From assembly GCF_004331735.1 (NCBI RefSeq), contig NZ_SJSO01000018.1, positions 1 through 64,000 of the forward strand: a DNA stretch of 64,000 bases, written 5' to 3'. Made by a program: the position numbers and the translations under genes. This DNA comes from Pedobacter psychrodurus. GTDB taxonomy: Bacteria > Bacteroidota > Bacteroidia > Sphingobacteriales > Sphingobacteriaceae. The notes below the pieces were generated by a model. That model made no database searches. It had not been told where the DNA came from and saw only the letters and a program-made list of their open reading frames with translations. Within the stretch, counting starts at the first letter, position 1; each line of letters begins with the position of its first letter. Of this stretch, positions 1 to 7,664 are shown one piece after another.

Positions 1-444
1 TCAATCCCAATAAAAAAATTTGTAGAGACAATCATCCTGTTATTTTTTATGTTTGTAATAGTTACCTAATTTTTACCCCATCGATCCTAGTCCTTAATAA
101 TGGGTATTGCCCTAATTGTTATCTGGTCACTAAGGGAAAAAACGGTAGCGGATTGCATCATGCTATAGGTATAAAAACCTTGACGAAATATTAATGTGCC
201 GCTACCGCTTTAGGTAATCTGATAATTAAGCTAAGTAAAATAAATATTAGATTTTCTTAAATAATATATCAAAACAAATCTAAAGGACGATCGTCTTAGG
301 AATATGTGCTAAAAACAAATACAGGCTAATGTAGATGTGTCCACACGATAGGCCTGCGCGGGAATGACGACCGTTCTTTGCAATCTGTCACCCCAATCGT
401 TTGACCTCAAAGCCCAATATCATTAACTTAAGATAAGTGTTGGA
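1..444. other. AT-rich intergenic stretch at the window start
   Basis: No convincing coding frame is visible. The stretch holds a 9-bp inverted repeat (cggtagcgg at 143-151, ccgctaccg at 199-207, 47-nt loop) and, at about 352-370, a half copy of the palindromic repeat seen again near 1.7, 5.0 and 48.7 kb. It lies downstream of the minus-strand GH28 gene, but I see no clear T-tract terminator for that operon here. Confidence 0.5.
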
Positions 445-1698
445 TTAAGGTTTAACGACTAATGGCGATCCATTTACCATTACGTTCTCAATTTTAACAT
501 CCTGATACCTGTTTTTTAAAAAAGGTGTTTTAGTAGTCACTTCCAGATCTTTAAAAAGAAACCCCGATACTTTATCTTCAGGATTCCCATCCATTTCGCC
601 AAATTTTGTTGCCTCAACTTTAATGTTGGCTATCTTAATGTTCCTGATCGTACCAAATGGTTTTGCCGTACTACCGCCTAAATCGAAAAATTGTTTCCAG
701 GGGTTTAAGTCAATGATGGCGCCGCATTTCCCTGTAATATTTTCTACTGTAATATTTTCGTAAAGCTGATAAGTATCTCCACGCATTTTCATTTTTAAAA
801 TCGGGCAATTATTTTCTACCTTACAGTTGCGCATGGTAATATTTCGCGCATGAATACACTCGCTTCCCATGGTTAAAGTAGCATGTGCTTCGCCAATGGT
901 ACAATTTTCAATTAAAATGTCTTCAACAATTCCATTTTCTGGCAATTTCTGTGCATCAGGTCCTTTGCCTCCCTTTATGCAAATAGCATCGTCGTTTACC
1001 GAAATATAACAGTTCCTGATCGTTACTTTTTTACAAAAATCAATATCTATGCCATCAGTACTGGGTGCTTTTACAGGCCTAAATGGCGAACGGATATCGC
1101 AATTCTCAATTAATACATTGTTAGATTGGTACAAATGGGTTGTCCAAAATCCAGAATTACGCAATTTTACTCCCTTAATATTCACATTGTTGCATCCCCA
1201 GATAAAAAGTAACCGTGGGCGGCTCACTTCAAGGTTTGTAGATTCTCTTCCTAACTTTTTAAGCGAATCGCGATGTGCCCAAAATGTTTTCCAGAATTTA
1301 AGGCCATTCCCATCAATAGTGCCTGGACCCGAAATACTAAAACCATCTACTTTTGTGGCATTAATTAACGCTGCAAAGTATTTAAGGCTCCTCCCTTCCA
1401 TCCGCGATGGGATAAAAGGGTAATCTTTTATGTTATCAGATCCTTTAAGTACTGCGCCTTCTTGCAACAGCAGCTTTGTTTTAGGTTTAAAAAAAAGTGC
1501 CCCACTAAGGTAAACGCCCTTGGGAATGACAATCGTTCCTCCTCCTTTTTGATAAGCTTTATCTATTACACTTTGAATGGCTTTGGTATTCAGTTTGGTG
1601 CTATCGGCACTTACCCCAAATTTTGTGATGATATAGTTTTGAGCCGTGGCATTTATACCAATGGCGGTAAACAAAGTGAGTATAATGAGTTTTTTCAT
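445..1698 (-). CDS. Exported glycoside hydrolase family 28 (polygalacturonase / rhamnogalacturonan hydrolase type)
   Basis: About 417 aa, the usual size for GH28. The start chosen is the ATG at 1698, which gives a clean signal peptide (MKKLIILTLFTAIG, ending in A-Q). The frame stays open 24 nt further upstream, but that extension only reads toward a palindromic repeat. The right-handed beta-helix fold is suggested by many short repeats of the type 'NVLIENCDIRS'. GH28 catalytic-site sequences are visible: STDGIDID near residue 215, VNDDAICIKGG near 235 (paired acidic residues) and GSECIHARNI near 280. The family hydrolyses galacturonosyl linkages in pectin. Next to PL11, GH105 and GH106, a rhamnogalacturonan or oligogalacturonide substrate is likely, but exo/endo action cannot be read from sequence. 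It is the last gene of the minus-strand operon, 65 bp after GH106. Confidence 0.9.
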   Translation of the reverse strand: MKKLIILTLFTAIGINATAQNYIITKFGVSADSTKLNTKAIQSVIDKAYQKGGGTIVIPKGVYLSGALFFKPKTKLLLQEGAVLKGSDNIKDYPFIPSRMEGRSLKYFAALINATKVDGFSISGPGTIDGNGLKFWKTFWAHRDSLKKLGRESTNLEVSRPRLLFIWGCNNVNIKGVKLRNSGFWTTHLYQSNNVLIENCDIRSPFRPVKAPSTDGIDIDFCKKVTIRNCYISVNDDAICIKGGKGPDAQKLPENGIVEDILIENCTIGEAHATLTMGSECIHARNITMRNCKVENNCPILKMKMRGDTYQLYENITVENITGKCGAIIDLNPWKQFFDLGGSTAKPFGTIRNIKIANIKVEATKFGEMDGNPEDKVSGFLFKDLEVTTKTPFLKNRYQDVKIENVMVNGSPLVVKP

Positions 1699-1727
1699 GA
1701 TAAAATGCATATTGTGGTGCAAAGCTT

Positions 1728-1755
1728 TAAGATTCCCACCTGCGCGGGAATGACG
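1728..1755. repeat. Short palindromic repeat between GH106 and GH28
   Basis: The core attcccacctgcgcgggaat forms a hairpin with arms ATTCCC and GGGAAT. It sits 30 bp upstream of the GH28 start, inside the operon, and belongs to the same family as the copies at 352-370, 4994-5095 and 48648-48718. Confidence 0.6.
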
Positions 1756-1763
1756 GTATATGA

Positions 1764-4535
1764 TTAATTGAAAGCTGTAATGCTTACTGGGCCGATTAAT
1801 CCTGAGGGCATTACATTCCAGCTTGAAGCATCAAAATCCTTATAATTAATATTTACAAAATTGATTTCGTGGTAATTCCGCCATTGAATTTTCTTGATAT
1901 CCATATCACGTATGCGGTTCGCCATCAAATTAACCACTTCAATTTTGATGGTATTATGGCCTGCTTTTAAGTATTTGCCAACACGGGCCTGAAAAGGAAT
2001 ACTCCATAAAATACCTACTTCCTGTCCATTGATCCACACCCTGGCACTTTCATCCACCTGGTTCAGGTTTAAAATATATTCTCTGGCAGTTTTCGAACTC
2101 AGATTAAAACTTGAGGTGTAAACACCAGTACCAGAAAAGGCCTGTAATTTAGGATCGTTCAAGGTTGTCCAGCTTACCAGTTTAGCTAACTGCTGATCTG
2201 CAGGAAGCTCAGGTCCACCTTCGGTAAAATGTAAATTCCATGGTTGGTTAAGATTGATCGAATTGGCAGCTTTGTTCAAATAAACCCAAGGAGTTTTGGT
2301 TGTTCCATTCTGATCGACCTTTAAAAACAAACTCTCTCCCGATTTAAGCTGTACGCGAACCTTTTTATCGCGTATTGCCGCTAACCCTACATTCGAGCTT
2401 TGTGGATCCATGATTAAAACCTGTCCTTCATCATTTAAGGAAAGTTCAGTATCAATATCTTTAGCGGTGTGGTTAACCAGATAATAGTATTTGCCAGTTG
2501 TTGTTTTCCTCCTGATAAACTGAAGGCCCGAATCGGTTAAAGTTTCTCTGTTAATGGCTACCAAACTTAATGCCTTTTGCACATCATCAGCAAGCAAAAT
2601 TAGCCCTGCTCCAACTTTAAACTGTTTAATGCCATTTGCGCCATCCGTAAAAATCAATTTAGCCAAGGTAGCTTTTAGCTGTGCTCTGCGGGCTTCCAGA
2701 TTGTTTAAACCTGGAACATCTTTAGGCAATGCTTGAAAAATGACTTTTGCTCCATTGTTGGCCAGATTTATCATCTGATCTAAAGTTTCCGGGCTGAGCA
2801 ATTCGCATTGCGGAACAATTAGCACCTGATATGGTGCAGCCGCTGCGTTGGTACTGATCAATGCCTTATTAACAGTTGATTGCTTTAATAACCGATCAGA
2901 CGCAAAATCAAAAGAATAACCCGATTTAGAAAGCGCTTTTGATAATTTATAGAAAGCCGTTGGATGTAACCATTCGTCAACATCATGCACTTTTAAGGCC
3001 ATATCTAAGCCTTTAGCCTTGTTCCAAACATCATAAATTGGCCAATAGATTAAAAGTTCGTTATCTGGCTTTCCTGATTGAAGAATAGACTGGCAACGGG
3101 CTATATAATTGTTTAAGCCTTGTGCTTGCGGCCATAAACTGTTGTTTGGGTTCATTTCTACCGAAGCGTAAAACAACCATCCCGGCCAGGGGGCATTTGT
3201 TGGCGAATTGGTGGTACCATGATAAAAAATATGGTTTATTCCTGCCAAAAACAATTGCTCCGCTTCGGGTTTACATTGTGAGAACGATGTTTTAAAATGT
3301 TCGGTTAACCATGTAAATGTTTCAGAAGAAGCCAGTTTTTTACCACCTGTATGTGCCGCAGAAGATGCAAATTTGCACATCATAGGGTCTGGATCTACAT
3401 TGCGGATATCTCCTGCATCACGTCTAAGGCCTGGGATCGGGAAGTAACTCGAACCAAAGGTTTCAGTCTCGGGAATATCTACCGCTCCATAAAGATCAAG
3501 CAAATTGCCCGGCGAACCATGCGACTGGTTTTTGGTCTCCGATTTAAGCTGATGTGCCCAATTGGTCCAGTTTTGCGTAAAATTATGGAGCAAAAGTTCA
3601 TCCATGGTTTCCCGGTAATCAGATTTTAAACGGGCAATATTTGCGTTGGTAGAATCCTTACCGGTTAATTCTTTAATATGGGTGGCCAGGTCGTAACCCC
3701 TGTTTTTCTTAAATTCCTGGAATAAAGTAGGTGTCCAGGTAGCGCCATACACTTCATAACTATCGTTAAAAAACGAGCGAACGCCTTGCGGCTTGCCACC
3801 AAAAGCATCAGAAAATCTTTTCAGGTAAACATCAACTGCACTTTTATCGAGGTGATCTAAGGTAAAACCTTCTCCTCCTGGGGCCGCACGTTTAACCATT
3901 TGCCTGGTTTTACCTGCAAAAGCGGCATAAATATCCCAGCTGCCACTGTTGGGCGACCAATTTAAAGATCCATCAGCCTGAACTTTTGAAGAGAGATCGA
4001 TTACCTCGCCATTGGTGCCATAAGCGGTTAAAGCCTGTAACTGTGCGAAATCCTGTTTGGCTTCTTTAACCTTAATGGCTTCAGTCAACTTCTCGCCCGC
4101 TTTAAGGGTATATTGTTGGGTAATCAGTTTAGTTGCAGCATTTTCGGGCTTAATTTGCGGACCACCAAAAGGCCAGCCTGTGCCCGTGTTCATATCAACC
4201 CCCAAACCTAAAGTATTTGCTTTATTTACCGTGTAGTGTAATATATTCATCCACTCGGGCGATAAAAACTGAAGATATTGTTTTTCAAAGCCCTTGGCGC
4301 CATAAATTGGTGTAATTTCTACACCACCGAGACCAGCATCGGCATATTTCTTTAAAACAAGGTTCAAATTCTGTTCGTCTACAGCATTTCCCATCCACCA
4401 CCAGCGGGTCCAGGGTTTCATCTGCTTTTCGATAACAGGCCAGCTACCGGTATTTTTTACAGGCTTTTGCGCTTTGGCCAAACTAAAAGTTAGTGTACTA
4501 AGCAACAGAACAGAACAGAATCGTTGTAATTGCAT
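1764..4535 (-). CDS. Exported glycoside hydrolase family 106 (alpha-L-rhamnosidase)
   Basis: 923 aa with an N-terminal signal peptide ending SLAKAQ (about residues 1-22). The mature N-terminus carries the diagnostic GH106 stretch KPWTRWWWMGNAVD, followed by the GGVEITPIYG segment of the catalytic barrel. A C-terminal beta-sandwich is suggested by the jelly-roll-like YILNLNQVDESARVWINGQ and the segment after it. GH106 enzymes release terminal alpha-L-rhamnose from rhamnogalacturonan and arabinogalactan side chains. The product would feed the adjacent L-rhamnose mutarotase, which ends only 4 bp upstream, so the two are almost certainly co-transcribed. The length is slightly short for the family but includes both ends. 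The exact linkage specificity cannot be deduced. Confidence 0.9.
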   Translation of the reverse strand: MQLQRFCSVLLLSTLTFSLAKAQKPVKNTGSWPVIEKQMKPWTRWWWMGNAVDEQNLNLVLKKYADAGLGGVEITPIYGAKGFEKQYLQFLSPEWMNILHYTVNKANTLGLGVDMNTGTGWPFGGPQIKPENAATKLITQQYTLKAGEKLTEAIKVKEAKQDFAQLQALTAYGTNGEVIDLSSKVQADGSLNWSPNSGSWDIYAAFAGKTRQMVKRAAPGGEGFTLDHLDKSAVDVYLKRFSDAFGGKPQGVRSFFNDSYEVYGATWTPTLFQEFKKNRGYDLATHIKELTGKDSTNANIARLKSDYRETMDELLLHNFTQNWTNWAHQLKSETKNQSHGSPGNLLDLYGAVDIPETETFGSSYFPIPGLRRDAGDIRNVDPDPMMCKFASSAAHTGGKKLASSETFTWLTEHFKTSFSQCKPEAEQLFLAGINHIFYHGTTNSPTNAPWPGWLFYASVEMNPNNSLWPQAQGLNNYIARCQSILQSGKPDNELLIYWPIYDVWNKAKGLDMALKVHDVDEWLHPTAFYKLSKALSKSGYSFDFASDRLLKQSTVNKALISTNAAAAPYQVLIVPQCELLSPETLDQMINLANNGAKVIFQALPKDVPGLNNLEARRAQLKATLAKLIFTDGANGIKQFKVGAGLILLADDVQKALSLVAINRETLTDSGLQFIRRKTTTGKYYYLVNHTAKDIDTELSLNDEGQVLIMDPQSSNVGLAAIRDKKVRVQLKSGESLFLKVDQNGTTKTPWVYLNKAANSINLNQPWNLHFTEGGPELPADQQLAKLVSWTTLNDPKLQAFSGTGVYTSSFNLSSKTAREYILNLNQVDESARVWINGQEVGILWSIPFQARVGKYLKAGHNTIKIEVVNLMANRIRDMDIKKIQWRNYHEINFVNINYKDFDASSWNVMPSGLIGPVSITAFN

Positions 4536-4539
4536 ATTT

Positions 4540-4848
4540 TTAATCTAAATGGAATACCATTTCTAAAGGGAATGTTTTTGGAGAATTATCGGCATTGGTT
4601 TCCATAATATCGGCCATATACGCCCACCATTTTTGCACAATCTGGGTACTGCCCAAATCTTGCGAGGAGCTTCCATTTTGTTGTTGCACAGCAAAAAGCG
4701 TATTGGTTTCTTCATCTAAAAAGATAGAATAATCACTGATTCCATTTTCCTTTAACAAAGTTGATAACTCTGGCCAGATCTCATCATGGCGCTTTTTGTA
4801 TTCTGTTTCAAAACCGGGTTTAAGTTTCATCTTAAATGCACTTTTCAT
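4540..4848 (-). CDS. rhaM: L-rhamnose mutarotase
   Basis: 102 aa, the typical RhaM/YiiL size, with no signal peptide, so cytoplasmic. It matches the family along its whole length: the N-terminal KMKLKPGFETEYKKRHDEIWPEL segment (carrying the conserved His), the ISDYSIFLDEETNTLFAV strand pair, a WWAYMADIM segment and the C-terminal LEMVFHL. RhaM interconverts alpha and beta anomers of L-rhamnose, supplying the form used by L-rhamnose isomerase. Its place 4 bp ahead of the GH106 rhamnosidase gene ties the locus to rhamnose-rich pectin. No rhamnose isomerase, kinase or aldolase is in the window, so catabolism must be encoded elsewhere. Confidence 0.93.
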   Translation of the reverse strand: MKSAFKMKLKPGFETEYKKRHDEIWPELSTLLKENGISDYSIFLDEETNTLFAVQQQNGSSSQDLGSTQIVQKWWAYMADIMETNADNSPKTFPLEMVFHLD

Positions 4849-4993
4849 GTTTTCAATTTTATTTTTAATGGTTTTAATCTAGTTAAACCTATATTATTTA
4901 TTGGCTCGCCATGGTTCGTGTCCTTACGGACCATTTCTTAATTAAGCCATTCAGTTTCGGTCTGTGAGGACACAGACCGAGGAATTTGAGCGT

Positions 4994-5095
4994 TCGTCAT
5001 TCCCGCGTAGGCGGGAATCTTAATGCAACCTACAAACCCCACTAGGGCAGTACGATTCCCAATTAACCCAATAGCTATCGGGTTGGGAATGACGA
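4994..5095. repeat. Composite palindromic element (REP/MITE-like), 102 bp
   Basis: The ends are inverted copies of tcgtcattccc / gggaatgacga. Inside are two hairpins in tandem: attcccgc-gtag-gcgggaat, and gattcccaa paired with ttgggaat. A 71-bp relative with the same ends and the same two-hairpin order lies at 48648-48718. Confidence 0.7.
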
Positions 5096-5116
5096 AGGCG
5101 CCTGATGCATCCACCG

Positions 5117-5138
5117 TGGTTCGTGTCCACACGAACCA
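5117..5138. repeat. Perfect 10-bp-arm palindrome
   Basis: The sequence tggttcgtgt-cc-acacgaacca forms a hairpin with a 2-nt loop, 70 bp past the GH31 stop on the minus strand. There is no T-tract after it in the minus-strand direction, so intrinsic termination is uncertain. Related 'grcacagacc' palindromes occur near 4.95, 5.2, 28.2 and 28.4 kb. Confidence 0.6.
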
Positions 5139-5208
5139 CTAGTTATTATTCCCTGTCAAAAAACTGAAATTTCTCATTTTCAGTATGTTAAGACACAGAC
5201 CGAGGCAG

Positions 5209-7662
5209 TTAATTTATCGTAAAATTCAAATCAGCACTGTTATCTCCGGCTGATTTAACCCAGAGTATTTTACTCTTTGCATCGTAAAACCAGCCCTCTG
5301 TTTTATCCAAACGATCAGGCGTTTTTAAAGCTTTCAATTTAAGGTTATTCTCTAAAACGCCATTAGGACCCGCTTTCCCCGTCCAATGTATTTTGGCCAG
5401 GTATTTATGATTACTGGGTTTAAAACTTCCTGTTGGTTTAGCCACCTTAAGGGTTAAATTCGATTCAGTTAATGAAGAAGTGATCTTCGTTAAAGCAAAA
5501 TTTCCTGTTTTGTAGGCAGCGCTTAAATTATCGTCTTCATACATTTCATATTTAGATTCTCCATAAGGAAAAACATCCAACGTAATCACATCAACAGGTT
5601 TTTCGCCACTGTAGGCCATTTCTGGTTGCATTGGAATGATGCTGCCTGCTTTAACAAACAAAGGAATGGTATCTAATGGCGCCACAACATGGTGATAACT
5701 TTTACCTTCGTATTTTTCGCTTGTCCAATAGTTAAACCAAGTACCCTCAGGCAAATAAACCGAGCGGGTAATGGCGCCTTTAGTGGTTACAGGGGCAACC
5801 ATTAAATTATCGCCAAACATATACTGATCGCCTATTTCGTATACGTTTTCATCATCCTGATGGTTAAGCACCAAAGCCCTCATCATGGGTAAACCTTTTT
5901 CGTATTGCTGATGCATGCTCGTGTACAGATAAGGAAATAGACGGTACCGCAGCAAATCGTATTTTTTGAAATTACGCAAAGCATCTTCACCATATCTCCA
6001 GGGTTCTTTATAACCTGGATGATCCATGCCAAAAACAAGTGCAATCGGACTGAACATCCCAAACTGCACCCAGCGGATATACAGCTCCGGATCGGCCTGA
6101 TGTTCAAAACCGCCCATACAATGTGCCCAGGAACCTACGCCTGAAAGACCAACATTTAAACCAGCTTTAATTACAGGTGCGAAATATTGCCACTCGCTAG
6201 GCCAGTCGCCGGCAAAAATATAAGGATACCGTTGGATGCCTGAATAACCTTCTCTGGTTTGATTTAATCCTCTAAAACCGTTAAATTTTTCGAACTCTAA
6301 AAATGGCGCTTTGGCATAAGCTATTGAGAAAAGATTGTGTAAACGTTCTGCATCTTTTCCTGTTGGACCAACCTTCTCACTTTCGTTGGCTAAAGATCCA
6401 AACGCACTGCCTTCATCTGTTTTCAGAAATTTAGCGCCCAATTTTGCTACCCGCATTACCCCGTTATCCCACCACCATTGCGTTGCCTTTTCATCGAAAA
6501 AGTTTACAAATTCGCCGGGTTTACCATTTTCGGGATAGGTGTAACCCTGCGCTCTCGCCTGATCCAATAAGTTTAATTTTTTGGCATTATCGAACCGTGG
6601 GCGGAGGTGAAGCCCCACCATTTTATAATTCATGGCATAAATGCTATCGAACATCGATTTCGGATCTTTAAAGGTTTCCCTCCATTCGAAAGAAGTTGCG
6701 CCTTTACCTCCATTTTCGCCAAATAAGCGCCAGGTTGAGTCTAACCAAAGCAGATCAACCGGAATACCTAATGATCTGTATTCTTTTGCCAGTTCAACCA
6801 CATAATGATCGGAAGTTTGTGCCTCATGGCCCCATGTACCACCGCTATACGTACCTGCATGTAGTCCTAAAGCAAATTGCGGTAACATTGGCGATTTGCC
6901 TGTGATACTGGTATAATGATCTAAAATAGCCGGGAAAGTCGGTCCGTACATGAAATAATAATCCAATTCACCATCTGCTGCCTTAAAACTATACTGATCT
7001 TTTTTAGAAGCGCCCATATCCCATTCGGTAGCAAAAGAATTATGCAAGAAAATACCGTAACCCTTTGTACTCATAAAAAACGGAACCGGACAATAATTGG
7101 CTTCCAGTATATTGTAAGCACCGATGGCATGTGGCAAACCTTTACCACGGCCCACATTTAAGGTTACTTTTTTAAAGCGGCGGTCCATAAAGTCCATTCG
7201 TTCGCCAAAGCCAAAGAAATGTTCATCGGCCTGCAGTTTTTTGGTAACCCCAACCTGAGTGTTTTCTTTGCTTACCGCTCCGTTTACTTCACCGCTCAAA
7301 AATTTGCCTTTGGCATCAAAAACATCAAGCCTGAACGGGGCTTTGTATAATTTAACCACCAATTTTGAGGTAGTAAGTAAGAAATGATCTTTTTTATCCG
7401 AAACTTTAACGGCTACATTGGCCCAGTTGTAATTAATCACCATCAGGTTTTCATTGGCTTCGAATTTACCGTTCCAACTGGTTCTGATCCTGAAGATTTC
7501 TGGTGTACAGAATTCGAATTTCACTTCTCCCCTTGTGGTTGAAAAGGAAATGATGTTGCCCGTTTTCTTAAAACCAGTTTTATAATCGCCAATGCTTTGT
7601 GCCTTGGCGACTGCAAGCATAAAAATTAAGGATAGCGCAAAAGCTAAAAGTTTCTTCATCAT
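5209..7662 (-). CDS. Exported glycoside hydrolase family 31
   Basis: 817 aa with a signal peptide (MMKKLLAFALSLIFMLAVAKAQ). The N-terminal beta-sandwich is followed by a GH31 barrel. The nucleophile-region sequence FLKTDEGSAFG lies near residue 415 and the acid/base-region sequence IFAGDWPSEW near 485. YLPEGTWFNYWT and the segment after it form the typical proximal C-terminal domain. GH31 enzymes are retaining alpha-glycosidases (glucosidase, xylosidase, galactosidase and others), and motifs alone do not fix the sugar. In a pectin locus an alpha-xylosidase or alpha-galactosidase role is plausible. The start is 2 bp from the GH115 stop, so translation is probably coupled. Confidence 0.9.
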   Translation of the reverse strand: MMKKLLAFALSLIFMLAVAKAQSIGDYKTGFKKTGNIISFSTTRGEVKFEFCTPEIFRIRTSWNGKFEANENLMVINYNWANVAVKVSDKKDHFLLTTSKLVVKLYKAPFRLDVFDAKGKFLSGEVNGAVSKENTQVGVTKKLQADEHFFGFGERMDFMDRRFKKVTLNVGRGKGLPHAIGAYNILEANYCPVPFFMSTKGYGIFLHNSFATEWDMGASKKDQYSFKAADGELDYYFMYGPTFPAILDHYTSITGKSPMLPQFALGLHAGTYSGGTWGHEAQTSDHYVVELAKEYRSLGIPVDLLWLDSTWRLFGENGGKGATSFEWRETFKDPKSMFDSIYAMNYKMVGLHLRPRFDNAKKLNLLDQARAQGYTYPENGKPGEFVNFFDEKATQWWWDNGVMRVAKLGAKFLKTDEGSAFGSLANESEKVGPTGKDAERLHNLFSIAYAKAPFLEFEKFNGFRGLNQTREGYSGIQRYPYIFAGDWPSEWQYFAPVIKAGLNVGLSGVGSWAHCMGGFEHQADPELYIRWVQFGMFSPIALVFGMDHPGYKEPWRYGEDALRNFKKYDLLRYRLFPYLYTSMHQQYEKGLPMMRALVLNHQDDENVYEIGDQYMFGDNLMVAPVTTKGAITRSVYLPEGTWFNYWTSEKYEGKSYHHVVAPLDTIPLFVKAGSIIPMQPEMAYSGEKPVDVITLDVFPYGESKYEMYEDDNLSAAYKTGNFALTKITSSLTESNLTLKVAKPTGSFKPSNHKYLAKIHWTGKAGPNGVLENNLKLKALKTPDRLDKTEGWFYDAKSKILWVKSAGDNSADLNFTIN

Positions 7663-7664
7663 AT

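Larger units (their letters stand above)
4849..5208. other. Repeat-rich intergenic space between GH31 and rhaM
   Basis: 360 bp with no credible gene; the 64-codon open frame here is built from repeats. It contains two hairpin families: a composite REP-like element at 4994-5095, and copies of a second palindrome (tggttcgtgt / acacgaacca), perfect at 5117-5138 and related at about 4911-4935 and 4960-4980. The space splits the otherwise tightly packed minus-strand operon, so it could be a partial terminator or an mRNA-processing site between GH31 and rhaM. Confidence 0.55.

Noticed and set aside
1699..1722. N-terminal extension of the GH28 gene (8 codons)
   Set aside because: The internal ATG at 1698 begins a perfect signal peptide; the extension would bury it.
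4938..5132. 64-codon minus-strand frame
   Set aside because: Composed almost entirely of palindromic repeat sequence; no start context and no protein features.
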